Assembly: GCA_032821775.1 (NCBI GenBank)
Contig: JAVLRN010000019.1
Coordinates: 124,001-188,000 of the forward strand
DNA: 64,000 nucleotides
Direction: 5' to 3'
Source: Sanguinoderma infundibulare
Lineage: Eukaryota; Basidiomycota; Agaricomycetes; Polyporales; Polyporaceae
Of this stretch, positions 22,318-34,328 are shown piece after piece. The notes below the pieces were generated by a model that searched no databases, had not been told where the DNA came from, and saw nothing but the letters and a program-made list of their open reading frames with translations. Position 1 is the stretch's first letter. Each line of letters begins with the position of its first letter. The position numbers and the translations under genes were made by a program.

Positions 22318-22474
22318 AATATCATCAGATTATGAGTTTCGGGAAATCCGGCGATTGCGAGAATTTCTTGAAGGGACAAACTAACGGCACAGGAAGGTCA
22401 TTGAGTAAGGCACCCAACCCCGAACAGAATAGTGAAATGTAAATTTAAAAAAAAACAAGAGGCCCCACGAACAA

Positions 22475-22567
22475 CTCTCTGTCGGGGAGTCGAACCCCGC
22501 TTTCGCGCGTCCAAGAGAGTGAGGCTGGGGTGACAGGCGCGTGTACTATCCGATATACTAACAGAGA
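22475..22567 (-). tRNA. tRNA-Asp (GTC) with intron
   Basis: Read on the minus strand: acceptor TCTCTGT pairs with ACAGAGA and discriminator G73. The D-arm is GTAT..GTAC, the anticodon stem CGCGC/GCGCG, and the anticodon loop CTGTCA + C gives anticodon GTC. The T-arm is CGGGG-TTCGACT-CCCCG. An intron of about 21 nt (CCCCAGCCTCACTCTCTTGG + A) sits at the canonical 37/38 position. The fold is complete; the D-loop and variable loop are ordinary. Confidence 0.9.
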
Positions 22568-22668
22568 GTTAACAGTCGAAGGCAGTATTACTTACATGGG
22601 GAGCACTGACCTTCATACGATTTCGATCTGACTTGGATGTGATGTTGACCTTCAAGTTTGTCCAACTC

Positions 22669-23430
22669 ATGCTGCAGGCTGCCTCGCGTCCCATTCGGTC
22701 ATTATCTCGCCCCATCGCAGCCCGCTCTTTTCGTGCGTGCTTGGCCAGGAAGCCTCTGCTGTCTCTGCAGATTCGAGACCATCTCCAGCGGCGTCGAACG
22801 ATGAGCACCAACACCCACCCGTCGCTCACCCCCGTATCCACCTCCAGTGAGCCCAAGCTTCTGCAGTGGCGTTGGCGATAAAGTCTGGGCTCACGCTCGC
22901 ATACGCATTACGTTCTGTGCAGACGCGCCCGCCGCGGTGGGCCCGTACAACCAGGTGATCAAGGTCAGCAACCTGCTCTTCTGCTCGGGATCTCTGGGCT
23001 TGGACCCGTCCACCGGCAAGCTGGTCAGTGATCGCGAAGCACCCAACGAATCAGTTTCAGCTGACGAGCAATAGCGACAAAATGTCGACGGCGGCGTGGA
23101 GGCTCAAGCGAGGAAGGCTCTCGAGAACCTCAAGGCGGTCGTCAAGGCAAACGGAGGGGAGCATGGAGGACCAAGTGAGTACAAATGCAAGACAGCGCGG
23201 CAGTTCCGCGCATGCGCGCGACTATAGTCAGCACGACCAGTGCCCGGACCTTGCGACACGTACTCGAGCTTGAACGCATCTGCTGTGCTCGATCCGTTCC
23301 TCGATCCTCTGCTCGGTGAACCAGCTGCTGATTCCGAGCTGGCAAGACGGCCAGGGGGGAATCGTTCGCGGATCCGCAGCTGGAAGGCGAGCTGAGGCAA
23401 GATGACGAGCGTGGATGTCGAGGTGAGTTC
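22669..23430 (+). pseudogene. RidA/YjgF (Mmf1-like) gene with a disrupted second half
   Basis: Exon 1 (22669-22846) encodes an Arg/Ser-rich mitochondrial-type leader (MLQAASRPIRSLSRPIAARS) and MSTNTHPSL. Exon 2 (22923-23023) reads APAAVGPYNQVIKVSNLLFC and SGSLGLDPSTGKL. Exon 3 (from 23075) reads GGVEAQARKALENLKAVVKA. This is the RidA family, which deaminates reactive enamine/imine intermediates. After NGGEHGG the expected KVVKTTVFL block and the rest of the trimer interface are absent and the frame meets stops. A short KMTSVDVEV tail near 23,400 resembles the family C-terminus. About 220 bp of unrelated sequence therefore replaces the middle of the 3' half. Probably non-functional. Confidence 0.7.
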
Positions 23431-23645
23431 CTAGCGATGTGATTCGGGTTATTGGGCGCTGTGTTTGCGTATCTTGCAACCTGGGGAGGCTATGCGACTT
23501 AAGCGGCCTGTTGTGTTGCGGCGCGATGCTGCTGTGGTTGTCGATGGCTATATGGACGTTTGTTTCTTGGGCTTTCGTCATGAGGGTTGGCGAAAATCTC
23601 GTTTACTAGCCGTGAGTTTCCAGATGTTCAGCAGCGACTCGAATC

Positions 23646-24034
23646 GCTAGCGGCAGCGTCGCATGCAGTGTGCCGATTCTTCTGGAGTGTATGCAGAGTC
23701 ATTTGTGCCGCTGCGGCTGTGGGATGGGCGACAACTCGCTTGGGACCGGGCTAATCGTGACGCAGCTGCTGGCCATGGATGAGTTCGACATGATGCTTTG
23801 GAAGAGCTTGCTCAGGTTCGGACCTTGGGCGTATCCCATGCTGGGCGTGGGGGTCTTGGGGAGGCTGGACGGACCCGAGGGGAAGCGTCCCGGCGTGATC
23901 GTTGCGAAGCCCACTTGCACAGTGTTGGAATGTTCAATTCCAGCTTGATCTGGCGCAAGGCTTGGTACGGCGAAAAATAAACCGGTCGGACAATCGAGGA
24001 GTAAAGTGAGCATAAGGAACTGTATAGCACAATT
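23646..24034 (+). repeat. Dispersed repeat R1, copy a
   Basis: The segment starts CTAGCGGCAGCGTCG and contains CTTTGGAAGAGCTTGCTC, GCTGGGCGTGGGGGTCTTGG and GGTCGGACAATCGAGGAGTA, ending AGGAACTGTATAGCA. The same order occurs at 37.63, 41.11, 59.02 and 62.50 kb. One frame is open across much of it (GVLGRLDGPEGKRPGVIVAK), so it may derive from a gene, but I do not recognise it. Confidence 0.75.
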
Positions 24035-24330
24035 CATGCGTACCTAGCACGTCACGGTACTCCGAAAAGTATGCATTCGGAGTAGCCCAGAGACGCTATC
24101 GAGTGCAATCCTTATATTTATGTACGGGAGTGGGATATGGTTCATAGAAAACATTAGTACCCAAGGACGATAGAAGTTCGAAACCGCGGTTGAAGCTTCA
24201 GAAGTTTGAAGTCTGAACACGTAGTAAACTCGGAGGAAGATACAGTTCAAATGATGACGTCATCATATATGTGCCATCATCAGACGCCCAGTCGGAGAGG
24301 AACAGCGACGACGACGTCCCAGGACATCCC

Positions 24331-25046
24331 CTACCCTCTCCTTCGACCACGACCAGGCCGACCTCCATCGGCTTTATTCTTCTCGCCCTGGCCAGCAATG
24401 CACTGCTTACCTGAATCTATGTGTGCTCGAGCAAATTTTCAAACGCTTGATCCGGGTGACCGATGTCGACCGCAGGCCCCTGTATGTTGGGGATGTTGGC
24501 CTGTCCACGCATCTGCCAGGTTGAAAACTACAGGTGCGCCGTTCTGCTAGTGACCCGTTATGGCAATCCTCGTTCCAATGAGGCATGCTGCGCCAGACGA
24601 CAACGACGCGCCGGCAGTCAGTGATTCTCACACGCAGCTCTAAGATGCACGAGGGCGCGCGCCGGAGAGGTGAGTATATGCATATTGCTGTGTGCTCGAC
24701 GGCGATATCGTCTCACCTCGCGAAAGTTGCCCTATGCAGAAACGTCTAACCTTCCATAAAGCACGACAACCAGGCCAGTTGGTGCTGCGCCCTTCTGCTT
24801 CCCTATCCGACCACGGCTCATCCATTCGTCCCGAAGCCCAACGGTTCCTGAGTATGTTCCCAATCAGGTTTGACCTGGACACTTCCAGGTATATGTCTCA
24901 CAGCAGTGGGCCGAGTCGGATGCTAGCGGCGCGCATAGACGGTGATGAGAGCATACATAGATTCAGGTAAGCAGTGCATTGTTGCCTAGGGCGAGAAGAA
25001 TAAAGCTCATGGAGGTCGGCCTGGTCGTGGTCGAAGAAGAGGGTAG
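24331..25046. repeat. Inverted repeat, arms of about 97 bp, about 520-bp spacer
   Basis: The arm at 24331-24427 (containing CGACCACGACCAGGCCGACC and CTTTATTCTTCTCGCCCT) is the near-exact reverse complement of 24949-25046. Both arms include TGCACTGCTTACCTGAATCT, which looks like an exon/intron junction (AG|GTAAGC on the opposite strand), so the arms may be two head-on copies of one gene fragment. Confidence 0.8.
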
Positions 25047-25640
25047 GGGTCGGCAGGCTAGGGCACAGTTACTGAGCCCTGAGGTCCACCGGCGGTAAGT
25101 AGTGACTTTGGTCTTGGGTGGTCTGCGTGTACTTCACACGGCCTTTTCATTTCGTCATATCATGCATTTAGTGCGTCTTCCTGCCTGCGGGGATGGATAC
25201 AGCCATGGTCATCAATTGCGATCCAATGAGGTTAGCGGCGCCAGGCCATTGCATTCCTGCGTTGAACGTGGTGAGTACACCGTGGAGTATGTTATCAGAA
25301 ACTAGACTGCCAACTTGACTAGACCGCCGTTTCTCGAAGGTATCAGCTGCGGCTGAAGGGCTCCGACTCGCTATACTTAGTTCCTATGTAAGTTGGCAGT
25401 AGCTTCCATCCATGCTATCTCCGGCGAACTGAAGTTGAATCCGCGTCATTCCAGGTTCGTATAGCCGTTTCAGTCCACACTGTTTTTCATACGCCGCCGC
25501 CTTGGGTCCTGATCATCGCTCACTATTTAGGAGCTCCGTGTGCGACCCGCGGCGCACCGATCCTGCGGCACTCGATGAAGGCGAAGAGAACAGAGACGTC
25601 TTCTGCGATGGAGTCGGCCTCCCGAGGATGTGCCCTTAGC
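25047..25640. other. No recognisable gene
   Basis: Short AT-richer sequence with no open frame that I can support. It ends where the duplicated unit begins. Confidence 0.4.
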
Positions 25641-28600
25641 AAACCTCTTCCCCCGGTGCCTTCGGCGCGCGGCGCGCTCATCTGCCAACCTCGGTCTTTG
25701 ACAAATGAAAACCGGCTTCCCCATCCAGTGTGCCTGGCCGTCGCTGACGCAACCGTTTGTCGGTGAGTTCTGACAACTGAAGATTATTTGGCAGATGAAA
25801 CTGGTCTCGCTCGCTCACGATACTGCTGCAGGCGGACTTGCCACTCTACCTGGCCAATCCAACGTCCACTGTGGCCGCCGTATTCGCGGCGCATCAGCAA
25901 CGAGTCCCTTCATGTCGCGCGGACGAGCAACAGACCCGCGTTGCCATCGCCTTCCCCACACAAGTCCCACTTCTATCCTCCCATCTGCGATGGCTCGCCG
26001 TAGCAGCGTTCCGCGCAGGACGATTGACCGGACGGTAGAGGCTGGCTGGAGGAAGCAGACGGTGCGCCGGGGACGGTGCTTCTCACCACGTCACCCTCTG
26101 GTTTGCTCACAATGCCATACTGGGCGCGAAGCTCCACTCCCGGACCACGATTAGTCTTGCCCGTCAGCACCGCACGGGCTCGGCCGGGCGCGCGCCCGGG
26201 TGTGGTCTGTGTCCACCTTCTCCATCCGGCGGCCGTCCGTCCTTCCTCTTCCTCTTCTCCGTCTCATCATCGCATCGCACCCATCCATCTTCTCCGTCAT
26301 TGATTCCTGTCCTTCGCCTTTCAATCCCAATAATAAGCTCGTGCACATCCCTCCCCACGCTCTGACAGGGACGGTGCCAATTGGCAATTCGCTGGCAGAA
26401 TCCTTGCGTCGGCGGGCGTTGCTGTTGCTCGTCGGACCCAAGGATCGCATCGCGCAGGTGGCACGGGGCTCCCCACGACCATGTGGGGCTTGGACCGGAG
26501 TTTCCTCTTCCGAACCACAAGGTTAATAGGATCCTTGGAACGGTGACGTGCAGGGTGCCTGTGCGTAAGGTTTCGTACGTACCCATGGCGGTAATACTGC
26601 GCGCGCGCGTCCGAGTCGACGGGCTGGGAAGGCGCTGCTTACTCGAGACAAGAGCACTGGGCGGAGCGCATCCAGGGTCCGGGAGCTATATGCGGCCGTC
26701 TCTGGCCGCCTGCTTGTGGTCGTTTCAGCTTTCATTTGCCGGGCGACTGGATGGCTAGCCGTGGCTAAGTTAGCAGACTTCTGTGGCGGGCGCGCCGCAC
26801 GGCAGCCTACCACGGATCGCGCGCTGAGAGTCGCGCCGTGCATCAGACGTTCAAGCACTGAATTTCGCGCGTGGTTGTCGTGTGGGGAATGCATGTGCTC
26901 GGCATGCGCGGCGTACGCAGGTTGGCCACCGCTCAAGTAATTGCGCTGGCACTGCGTGCATGTGGTTCGCTCAGGGTTCGCCAGGCGCGCACACCCTTCG
27001 ATACCTGTGCGGGTAAGCGTACATCCTATCTTACACAGAACGAACGGATGGGATGAACTGAATCTCAATCTCTTGTGATTCTACCAGGTTCCCGACTTCC
27101 AAGACCTCGTCTACTTATCTGCTGTCGACCTTCTTCATGCACGCTCTCGCTCGGCGTCGTGTGTGCGGGGTGGGAGGGCCGCTTCTGATTCGGATTCAGA
27201 TGGTGCGAGCCTCAGCGAGTCTCGAGCGTCCCATGCTCCTTCCGCTTTGGTGTCTACGTTTCCCTCGCGCGGTGGAGGCGAAGGTTCGCGAGGAATCTCC
27301 TATTGGCGAAGGGGAGGCGTCTGGGGCCTGGGCATTATGGCATCCCGAGGGCATGTGAATGCCGTGCGTTTTGAGTTGGAGATTGGACGTCCTTCCTGAG
27401 ATCGTACTCGTGGGCAATGCTGCCTGTACATACAAAGAAGGCTCTGGAGAACGGGAACGGAAGAACCACAGAACCAAGAACCAAGGACAGCGGTGCGTAG
27501 TCGAGGACCAGGACCGCAGCGAGCGAGCTGAGCTGACTGGCCGGCTAACTCTCAGGATATGGAAGCAATGTGCAGCTCGGCTCACCTTGGAGAGTGGACT
27601 GCGTCCTTCGACCTGCCCGCGAGCTCTGTAGCAGCAGCGCGTCGTTCCCGCTCATGTAGGAGTAGGAGGGACAACACTGGCATTCGTGGGAAGGCGAACA
27701 TGAACATCCTCGCCGCATCCTGTCAAAAGGGGAGATGGCCGCACTCGCGACGTCGACGTCAAGACAGGGAGAACTTCAAACTGTCTCTGTTTCATTGGCT
27801 TCTCGCTCGGGCAGAGTTGAGTTACGCCAAGCCGGCCTCCGTTCCCCGCGCGCGACGATTCACGAACCTGCCCCGTGCGAGGGGGGGTCTCATGCCGGGA
27901 ATGGCGACGCCGGCGGGCTCCCAGGCGCATTGTTAATGGCAATGAAGCTGCCAGGGCGCACCCTGCGCGTAACGTACCTCCTGGACAGCCACATAACACC
28001 CCGTGCGTATAGCTCAATAGACACTGCTCTCAGTGCATCAGGGGATGACATCAGGAATCACAGAAGCCTCTCGTCCCATCGTCCGTCTCTGTGATGCGGA
28101 CCATCAGCCTCAAGACAAGTGCTCAGGGTATGGCCTATAGGTGCGCGCGCCGTGATGCTGGGCTCTGTTTCTTAGCTTTTGCTCCACGACTCTCCGCGGG
28201 AGGCAGGGCTGGCCGCGGGCGCGATGTGACACGCACCGCGTATGATGACGTCGATTATGCTCAGATGCGCACCACCAAGAGATCCCGAGTGTCTGTGATG
28301 GGGGCAATGAGCTCAAGCTCACCTCGTCGTCAATGGGCGTCGCTGCGGCTGGGCATCAGGAAGCAGGATTCGACTTCGAGCCGGGGGAGTACTCTGCGGC
28401 GGCTTTGGGTCGCGTCCGCCTGTCCACGCTCGTCCGTCCTTGAGCGACGGAGCGTTACGAGGCGTCCGCGGTTCTTGGTATCATCGCCCGCGCTGAATGG
28501 AGGCCGTTAAGGTTGGGGGGAGCATCGCTCGCTCGTGCGCCGTTCATTCCGGAGGATCGCATCAGCGAGCCCGGGGCCAAGGCATCCACCTCTCAATAAC

Positions 28601-31534
28601 AATCCCGCCAGCACGGGCAGCCGCAGGAATGCCACCTGAATCCAGGGCCCGAGCGCGACTGTAACTGTACCCGTGCCTTCCGAACGGGGCGCCAGCTTCT
28701 GGGTCCGCGTACGTGCGGTGAGGCTGGACACGGTCCTGGTCCTAGCTTAGCGGTAGGTACGGACATGCGTACGCTACTGTACGGACTGCTATACAAACGT
28801 AGGGTCGACCCTATGACGGCGATGACGCGCCTCGGGTCCAGGATCGAGCACTAGTCGAACGTAACGTCCGAGTCCGATGGCGGATCGGACGAAGGCTGGC
28901 TTCGCCCGCGCGCGTACGATTGGCTACGGTGCATCGGTTGTTTGCCGGCATCCGATAGTGCGGGGGAGGGATCGCCGGCTAGAGCGTCGCGCGTATGTAA
29001 GTGTCCCCAGCGGCCGCTGGAGAGTGCACTAGTGCACTAGCGCGAATGCGAAGGGTCCGACGCGTCTCTGGTCGGACGGTCGCCCCAAGTAGTATCATGC
29101 ACTATGCGGCTGCCCAGCTGCGCGAGCCGAGAGGGGAAGGGTCCACTGGCAGGGCTCGCTGCTCGTGCATTAGACGCGGTGTTCTGCGCAGAACGACGGA
29201 GTACGTACTTGGGGTACCTATCGCTCGCCTCGCGCGACGGACGCCGGTCCCTTTCAACTTTGTCCCTGGGCCTGGCGTACGACATACAGTGCCGCTTGAA
29301 CTTGACTTACCAAGCATGCAGCGTCGCGAGCAAACCGGGCCGCTCCCCTGCTCGCGTGAGGTCCGAGTCCGAATGCAACTGGGGGTTTCAGGAAGCAAAC
29401 GCACCGCGCGCAGTAGCTCAAGCTCAAGCTCACGAGCCCGGGAGCTGGGCGCGACAACGGAGAGGGACCGATGCGCCGCGAGTACTTACTTGCTGGATGC
29501 GGATGACGGCGTGCATGCTCGCGAGTCGCTGCTGCCCCTTAGCCTTGTTCGGGGCGTACCATGCCACCGGCATCTTGATAGGTCGGCGCGTCGGCTCCCG
29601 ACGGGGCGTCGTGCACATGCACCGTGCGCGGGCGGGGGAGCTTGCGTGCGTGCGTGCGTGCAGTTCGAGAAGGGTTCAGATTCACAGAGTTGTGCCGATC
29701 GAAGCGTAGGAGGGGGAGCGATTTCGTCGGGCGGTGGCCGACGCGGACGGGTGGGCGAAGACTCGGACTGTCAATATTAATATCGCGGCCAGTGCGGTTG
29801 TTGGGGGTTACGTACGCGTACGCCGTGCGCGTCCGCGAATTTGACCAGGTGAGCGCGATAGAGATTGTCGTTCCGCGACCGCTGGGTATAAGCTGACTGC
29901 GCATGGGTGCCATAGAACGATTCCAGGGTGCGGCAACCAATAATCTCATGGCAAGGCAGGGTCGAATGGGACGACAGCGGAATTGAGAAGCGTTCGGCGT
30001 GGGAGGGCGCACTCACATCGTCTGAATCGTGTTCGATGTCGAATTCGGTGCTCGCTTCTTTTGGGCATAGCACGCCGGTGGCTTTTGTATGTCGACTACA
30101 GCCGGGCCGGTTCGCAGGCTCAGGCTGACCTGTCGTTTGAACTGTATAGGACCGAGGGTTGGGAGAAAGGTGGGGCGGGTTGACTCTCATCCCAGAGATG
30201 TTGCCATGGAAATTCGTCAATGCGGCGGGTGTACGTACGTATGGTATGTACATACGTGTTGAAGGGACAGTCGATTGTTCCAGTTCGATTGGCGCCCCAG
30301 GGCCGGGCAACCCACGTTTGTTTCTGGCGCGGTGCAAGAAGCATTCAAGAGAAGGAGAAGGCCGGTCCCGGGGCGGGCGTTGGAAATTCGACAGGTTCAG
30401 ATTGAACAGACGAATTCGGAGTCAATGCGTGCCTGGGACTCGGACTCGGATGGGATGTTCCGCCTGTGGATGTAAAGATGTGAGATGGAGTGAGTTATGA
30501 GCGAGAGAGATAGAGGTGGCGAACGGGATCTGGGAAGAGACATTTTGGAAAGGCTGGTGAGAACGCGTTGGAGAGACAAGCATGTGCATATGCGGATGGG
30601 GAATGGGGAAAGGCGTCCGGGGTGAGATGGGGCCGGGTCTGGTCGCTGTCGCAGCAGAAGAGGGCGCCGGAGGGAGAACGGAGGAGGTGGGCGAAGACAA
30701 TATGACCGAATGGGAGGGCTGGGCTGGACCCTGACGTGGACGGGTACGTACTGCGAATAACATCATAGGGCGGCGCGAGAGAAGGCAAAGGACGCTCGCG
30801 GGGGAAATAAATGCGGGATGGGCACCTGGAATTCGAACGGACATTGGACGCGCTGGCGAGGCGAGCGGCGAGGGCCGCATGTCGGCCGGACGTATTTACT
30901 ATTTCTTGGACTTGGCCGTGGCCGGTGATGGTGTTCTGCGTAGAAGGACGCTATCGGCCATGGAGTGTTCGATGGACGGGCGTGGACGGAGGCTGTTCGG
31001 GCACAGCAGACTGGGAACAATGGCCAAAGGACGGGGCGATCGAGGAGCAGAGCGAGGGCGATGAGATTCCGGCGGGGACGACGGTGCTGGGGCCCGTTGG
31101 CGATGAGTGGATCGGCGGCGGGCGAGTGCTGGGGGAAGAGATGGGAGAGCTGTGCAGAGGTTGGCAAAGGCAGCGGCAGATTCGATTCTGATCTGGGGGC
31201 TGGCGAGGCTGGCAGGGACAGCCGGCAAGGGCAGCCACTCGCGCCGGATCAGAGCCCGCTCCGCCGCGTCCGGCTCGCTGGGTGGGGCGTTTGGCGTGGG
31301 CGACCGCACTTGATTCACTTTCCGTACTTGACATCCATCGCACCCAGTCCTTGGCCGCCCTCTGCTTGCGCGACCGCCACACGCTCCCTCTCTTCCTACT
31401 CTCTCCCAGAACGCCCTCGCACCTTGCTCTTCTCCCTGGCGCCCGCCTGCCACATACCGCTCTCCTCCATCGCCATTCCTTCCTCTCACCCTCCCTCATC
31501 TTGCCCCTCCTCGTCTCCGCCGCTCCGCCAGACG
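25640..31534. other. Gene-poor left part of the duplicated unit 1
   Basis: GC-rich sequence with many overlapping open frames on both strands, none with a recognisable domain or consistent splice pattern. Features seen include a (GTGC)n run near 29,645-29,660, palindromic GTACGTACGT-type stretches near 30,230, and a pyrimidine-rich tract at 31,320-31,530 directly before the G-alpha start, as expected for a fungal promoter. The same holds for the unit 2 counterpart (47,020-52,940). Confidence 0.4.
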
Positions 31535-34328
31535 ATGCGCACCGCGTCCAACCGCTCCGCCGGCCGCTCCCAGCCCGATCCTCGCATTCCTCGCGCGATG
31601 CCCGATCACGATCCCTTCGCAGACCTCCTCCGCCCGCCTCCCGACGAAACTCCAGAGCAGCGCCAAGCCCGCCTCGACAGGGAGGAGGAGGCCCGCAAGC
31701 GCAGCGAGAACATCGACCGCATGCTCCGGCACGACGACAAGAGCCGCCGCAGGAAAAAGACCGTCAAGGTCCTCCTCCTCGGCCAGAGCGAGAGCGGCAA
31801 GAGCACCACCCTCAAGCGTGAGTCCCTCCCCCTCCCGCGCCCCCGTCTTTCTTATGTCTCCGGCTTGGGGTTCTGTCCGTGCGTTTGCCCCGCGAGAGTC
31901 CCGTCTGTTATATTCTCCATCGCGCGGTACGTCCGCATACAAGGACACCGTGGGGCGCTGTACAAGGTTCACTGGGACGGCCGAATCTCCAGGCACTCAG
32001 GCTGAGCGCAGGTACGACACGTCGACGGGTCCGTTACGAGACTTGCTGTGTCGCCTTGGGACATGTCACAGACACAGCCAGAGACTCTGATCGCGAGCTC
32101 CTCTTCTCTCACATGAGATCGCCCCCTCCCTCCAAGCGCCCAAAGACGATCGACCGTACTCCCTGCCACGGCCACCGTCTGCCGAATTTTATGGTCCCCG
32201 GTCGTTTCTCTGACCGGCCTCGCCTATGAGGTTTACGCCAAGTCCCAAGGATCGTCTGTGGCCTTTGTCGACATCACCTGTGAACAGTGGTTTATCTGTC
32301 CTCGTTCTCTCTTTCTGTTTGCGGATACCAGAGTACTTTCATGCCCTCACCTCCGCCCTACCATCTCAAGCCGCGTTTGTGATGGACCGCATGTTGCTCA
32401 CCGTTCTCTTGTCGGACAGAGTTCCAGCTGCTGCACACACCTGCCGCGTTCCACAAGGAACGAATAGCGTGGCGGCTCGTTATCTACCTTAACCTCGTCC
32501 GCTCCATCCGCCGGTGAGTCCCCTTCGTGGACGCTGACCCGTGCTGGTCCATGCTGATCGTCTTCCCGTAAAATGTTGCAGTATCCTCGAGGCTATCGCC
32601 CCGGAAGACAACAATGCCCTCGACGAGGACGACTACTTCGGGGACAGCACCGAGACCGCATCGATTATCATCTCGGGCGCCGATCGCCCGTCCTCGTTCG
32701 CGAACCAGCAGCCCAACTACGAGTCGTACCGCCGCCGCCTCGCGCCGCTCATGGACCTCGAACAGCGCCTCATCAGCGTCCTCTCCGACCCGGAGGAGAG
32801 CGACAGGGAGGCGACCCACCTTCCGGGGAGCTACCCTCACGGGCACGGGCACGCTCACGCGTCCTCGTCGCCATCGCTCATGACCCCATCGACATCCACT
32901 TCGTCCGGGTCGACGACGACGTCCTTCTCGACCTTCGCCCACTCCCACTCCCACTCCCATTCCCTCTCTCACGCCCACTCCTCCAATCACCTGTCCGGGC
33001 GCCCGCCGCCGATCGACATCCCTCCAGCATCTGCGGCCGGTCCCTCGCATCTCCCAAGACAAGGGCAGACGTCGCCCCGCTCCCCAACGTCCGCCGCGGC
33101 CTCACAGCCGACGCACGAGCTCGCGCTCCGGACGGGCTCCAAGTGGCGGGAGCGGTTCGCGCTGGGCAAGATCCAGGGCGGGAGCCCGAAGAGCGCGCAC
33201 TCGGGCGAGCTCGAGGGCTGGTGGGAGGACCCGACGGATCCGGTACACGTCCTGAACAGGTGCGCGCCGACGATGACGGAGCTGTGGCGGGACGGTAAGG
33301 TGCGGCAGCGACTAGCGGGCAAGGGGATTAGGTTGGAGGAGAGCAGCGGGTTGTGAGTCGGATCGTCTTTTTCTGCGGGTGGGCACGGTGCTAACGGACG
33401 GTTTTTTGTTGCGGGTGAAGCTACTTGGACGAGATCGATCGGATAACGGCCAAGATGTACTTTCCGACCGACGGTGAGTTTTGGCTTTATTCGCGCATAT
33501 AGCCATGGTCTTATACTGTCGGCGGGTTTGAACAGACGACGTGCTGAAGGCGCGGTTGAAGACGACGGGCGTCGTGGAGCACAAATTCACGCTGGCGAAG
33601 GACACCGAGTTCCGCGGCGTCCAGTGGGTGATATACGACGTCGGCGGCGCGCGAAATCAGCGGCAGGCCTGGGCGCCATACTTTGATGACGGTGAGTAGG
33701 GCGTCGAGGGCGAACTCGTGCTCAGGGAAGCTGACGACGGACCCGACAGTCAACGCCATTATTTTTCTCGCACCCATCAGCGTGTTCGATCAGCAGCTGG
33801 CGGAGGTGCGTGCCTGTTCAGGTTCAGGTTCACCCGCTAGGAACCGCAACCGCAACGCGGCGGCTGACTGTCGGTTCTTTTTCGATCCAGGACCCGAAAG
33901 TGAACCGAATGGAGGACTCGTTCATGCTGTGGAAGTCGGTGATCGAGAGCAGGCTGCTGGCGCACGTGAACATTGTGCTGTTCCTGAACAAGTGCGACCT
34001 GCTGAGGAAGAAGCTCGAGAGCGGCGTGCGGCTGAGCCGCTACATGCCGTCGTACAACCGGCCGAACGACTACGACACTGTATCACAATGTACGTCCTGT
34101 GCTCCTTTCGGACCAGACGGACACAGGCACTGACGTGAGTTTCGCTATACAGACTTCCGGAGCCGATTTGGCGCGACGCACCAGCAGCTGTCGCCGGTCG
34201 AGAGACTTGTGCAGGGGCGTGGGGGTCGCGTATGTTCGGACAGAGCGCGCGCGCATGTATCTGTGGTTACGGACGCGTATCTATGCAATTCGCACGCTGA
34301 GAATGACCGGGACGAGTGCTTGAGATAG
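31535..34328 (+). CDS. Divergent heterotrimeric G-protein alpha subunit, copy 1
   Basis: Eight exons (31535-31817, 32420-32513, 32582-33352, 33421-33473, 33536-33691, 33750-33805, 33891-34089, 34153-34328) splice in frame to 595 residues, against about 350 for typical G-alpha. P-loop KVLLLGQSESGKSTTLK (GQSESGKS 83-90); switch I DVLKARLKTTG with the catalytic Arg at 407; switch II DVGGARNQRQAW, where the catalytic Gln of DVGGQ is Ala439; NKCD base motif at 504-507. A long acidic, then His/Ser-rich insertion (about 130-330; HGHGHAH, HSHSHSHS) sits in the helical domain. There is no MGxxxS myristoylation start. The last 25 residues do not fit the TCAT/alpha-5 region. Intron 1 (602 bp) is unusually long. 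Probably a lineage-specific signalling protein with impaired GTP hydrolysis, or a decaying copy. Confidence 0.85.

Noticed and set aside
26150..27070. Overlapping minus-strand frames (e.g. MRFSSSHPFVLCKIG)
   Set aside because: They recur in unit 2 but simply because the DNA is duplicated. No domain, splice structure or coding bias was seen.
29640..29662. (GTGC)n run as telomere-type repeat
   Set aside because: Too short and not the TTAGGG-type telomere repeat expected in basidiomycetes. There is no other sign of a chromosome end.
30965..32005. Long frame extending upstream of the G-alpha start
   Set aside because: The upstream part is low-complexity and runs through a pyrimidine-rich promoter-like tract. 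The ATG at 31,535 starts the conserved protein text.
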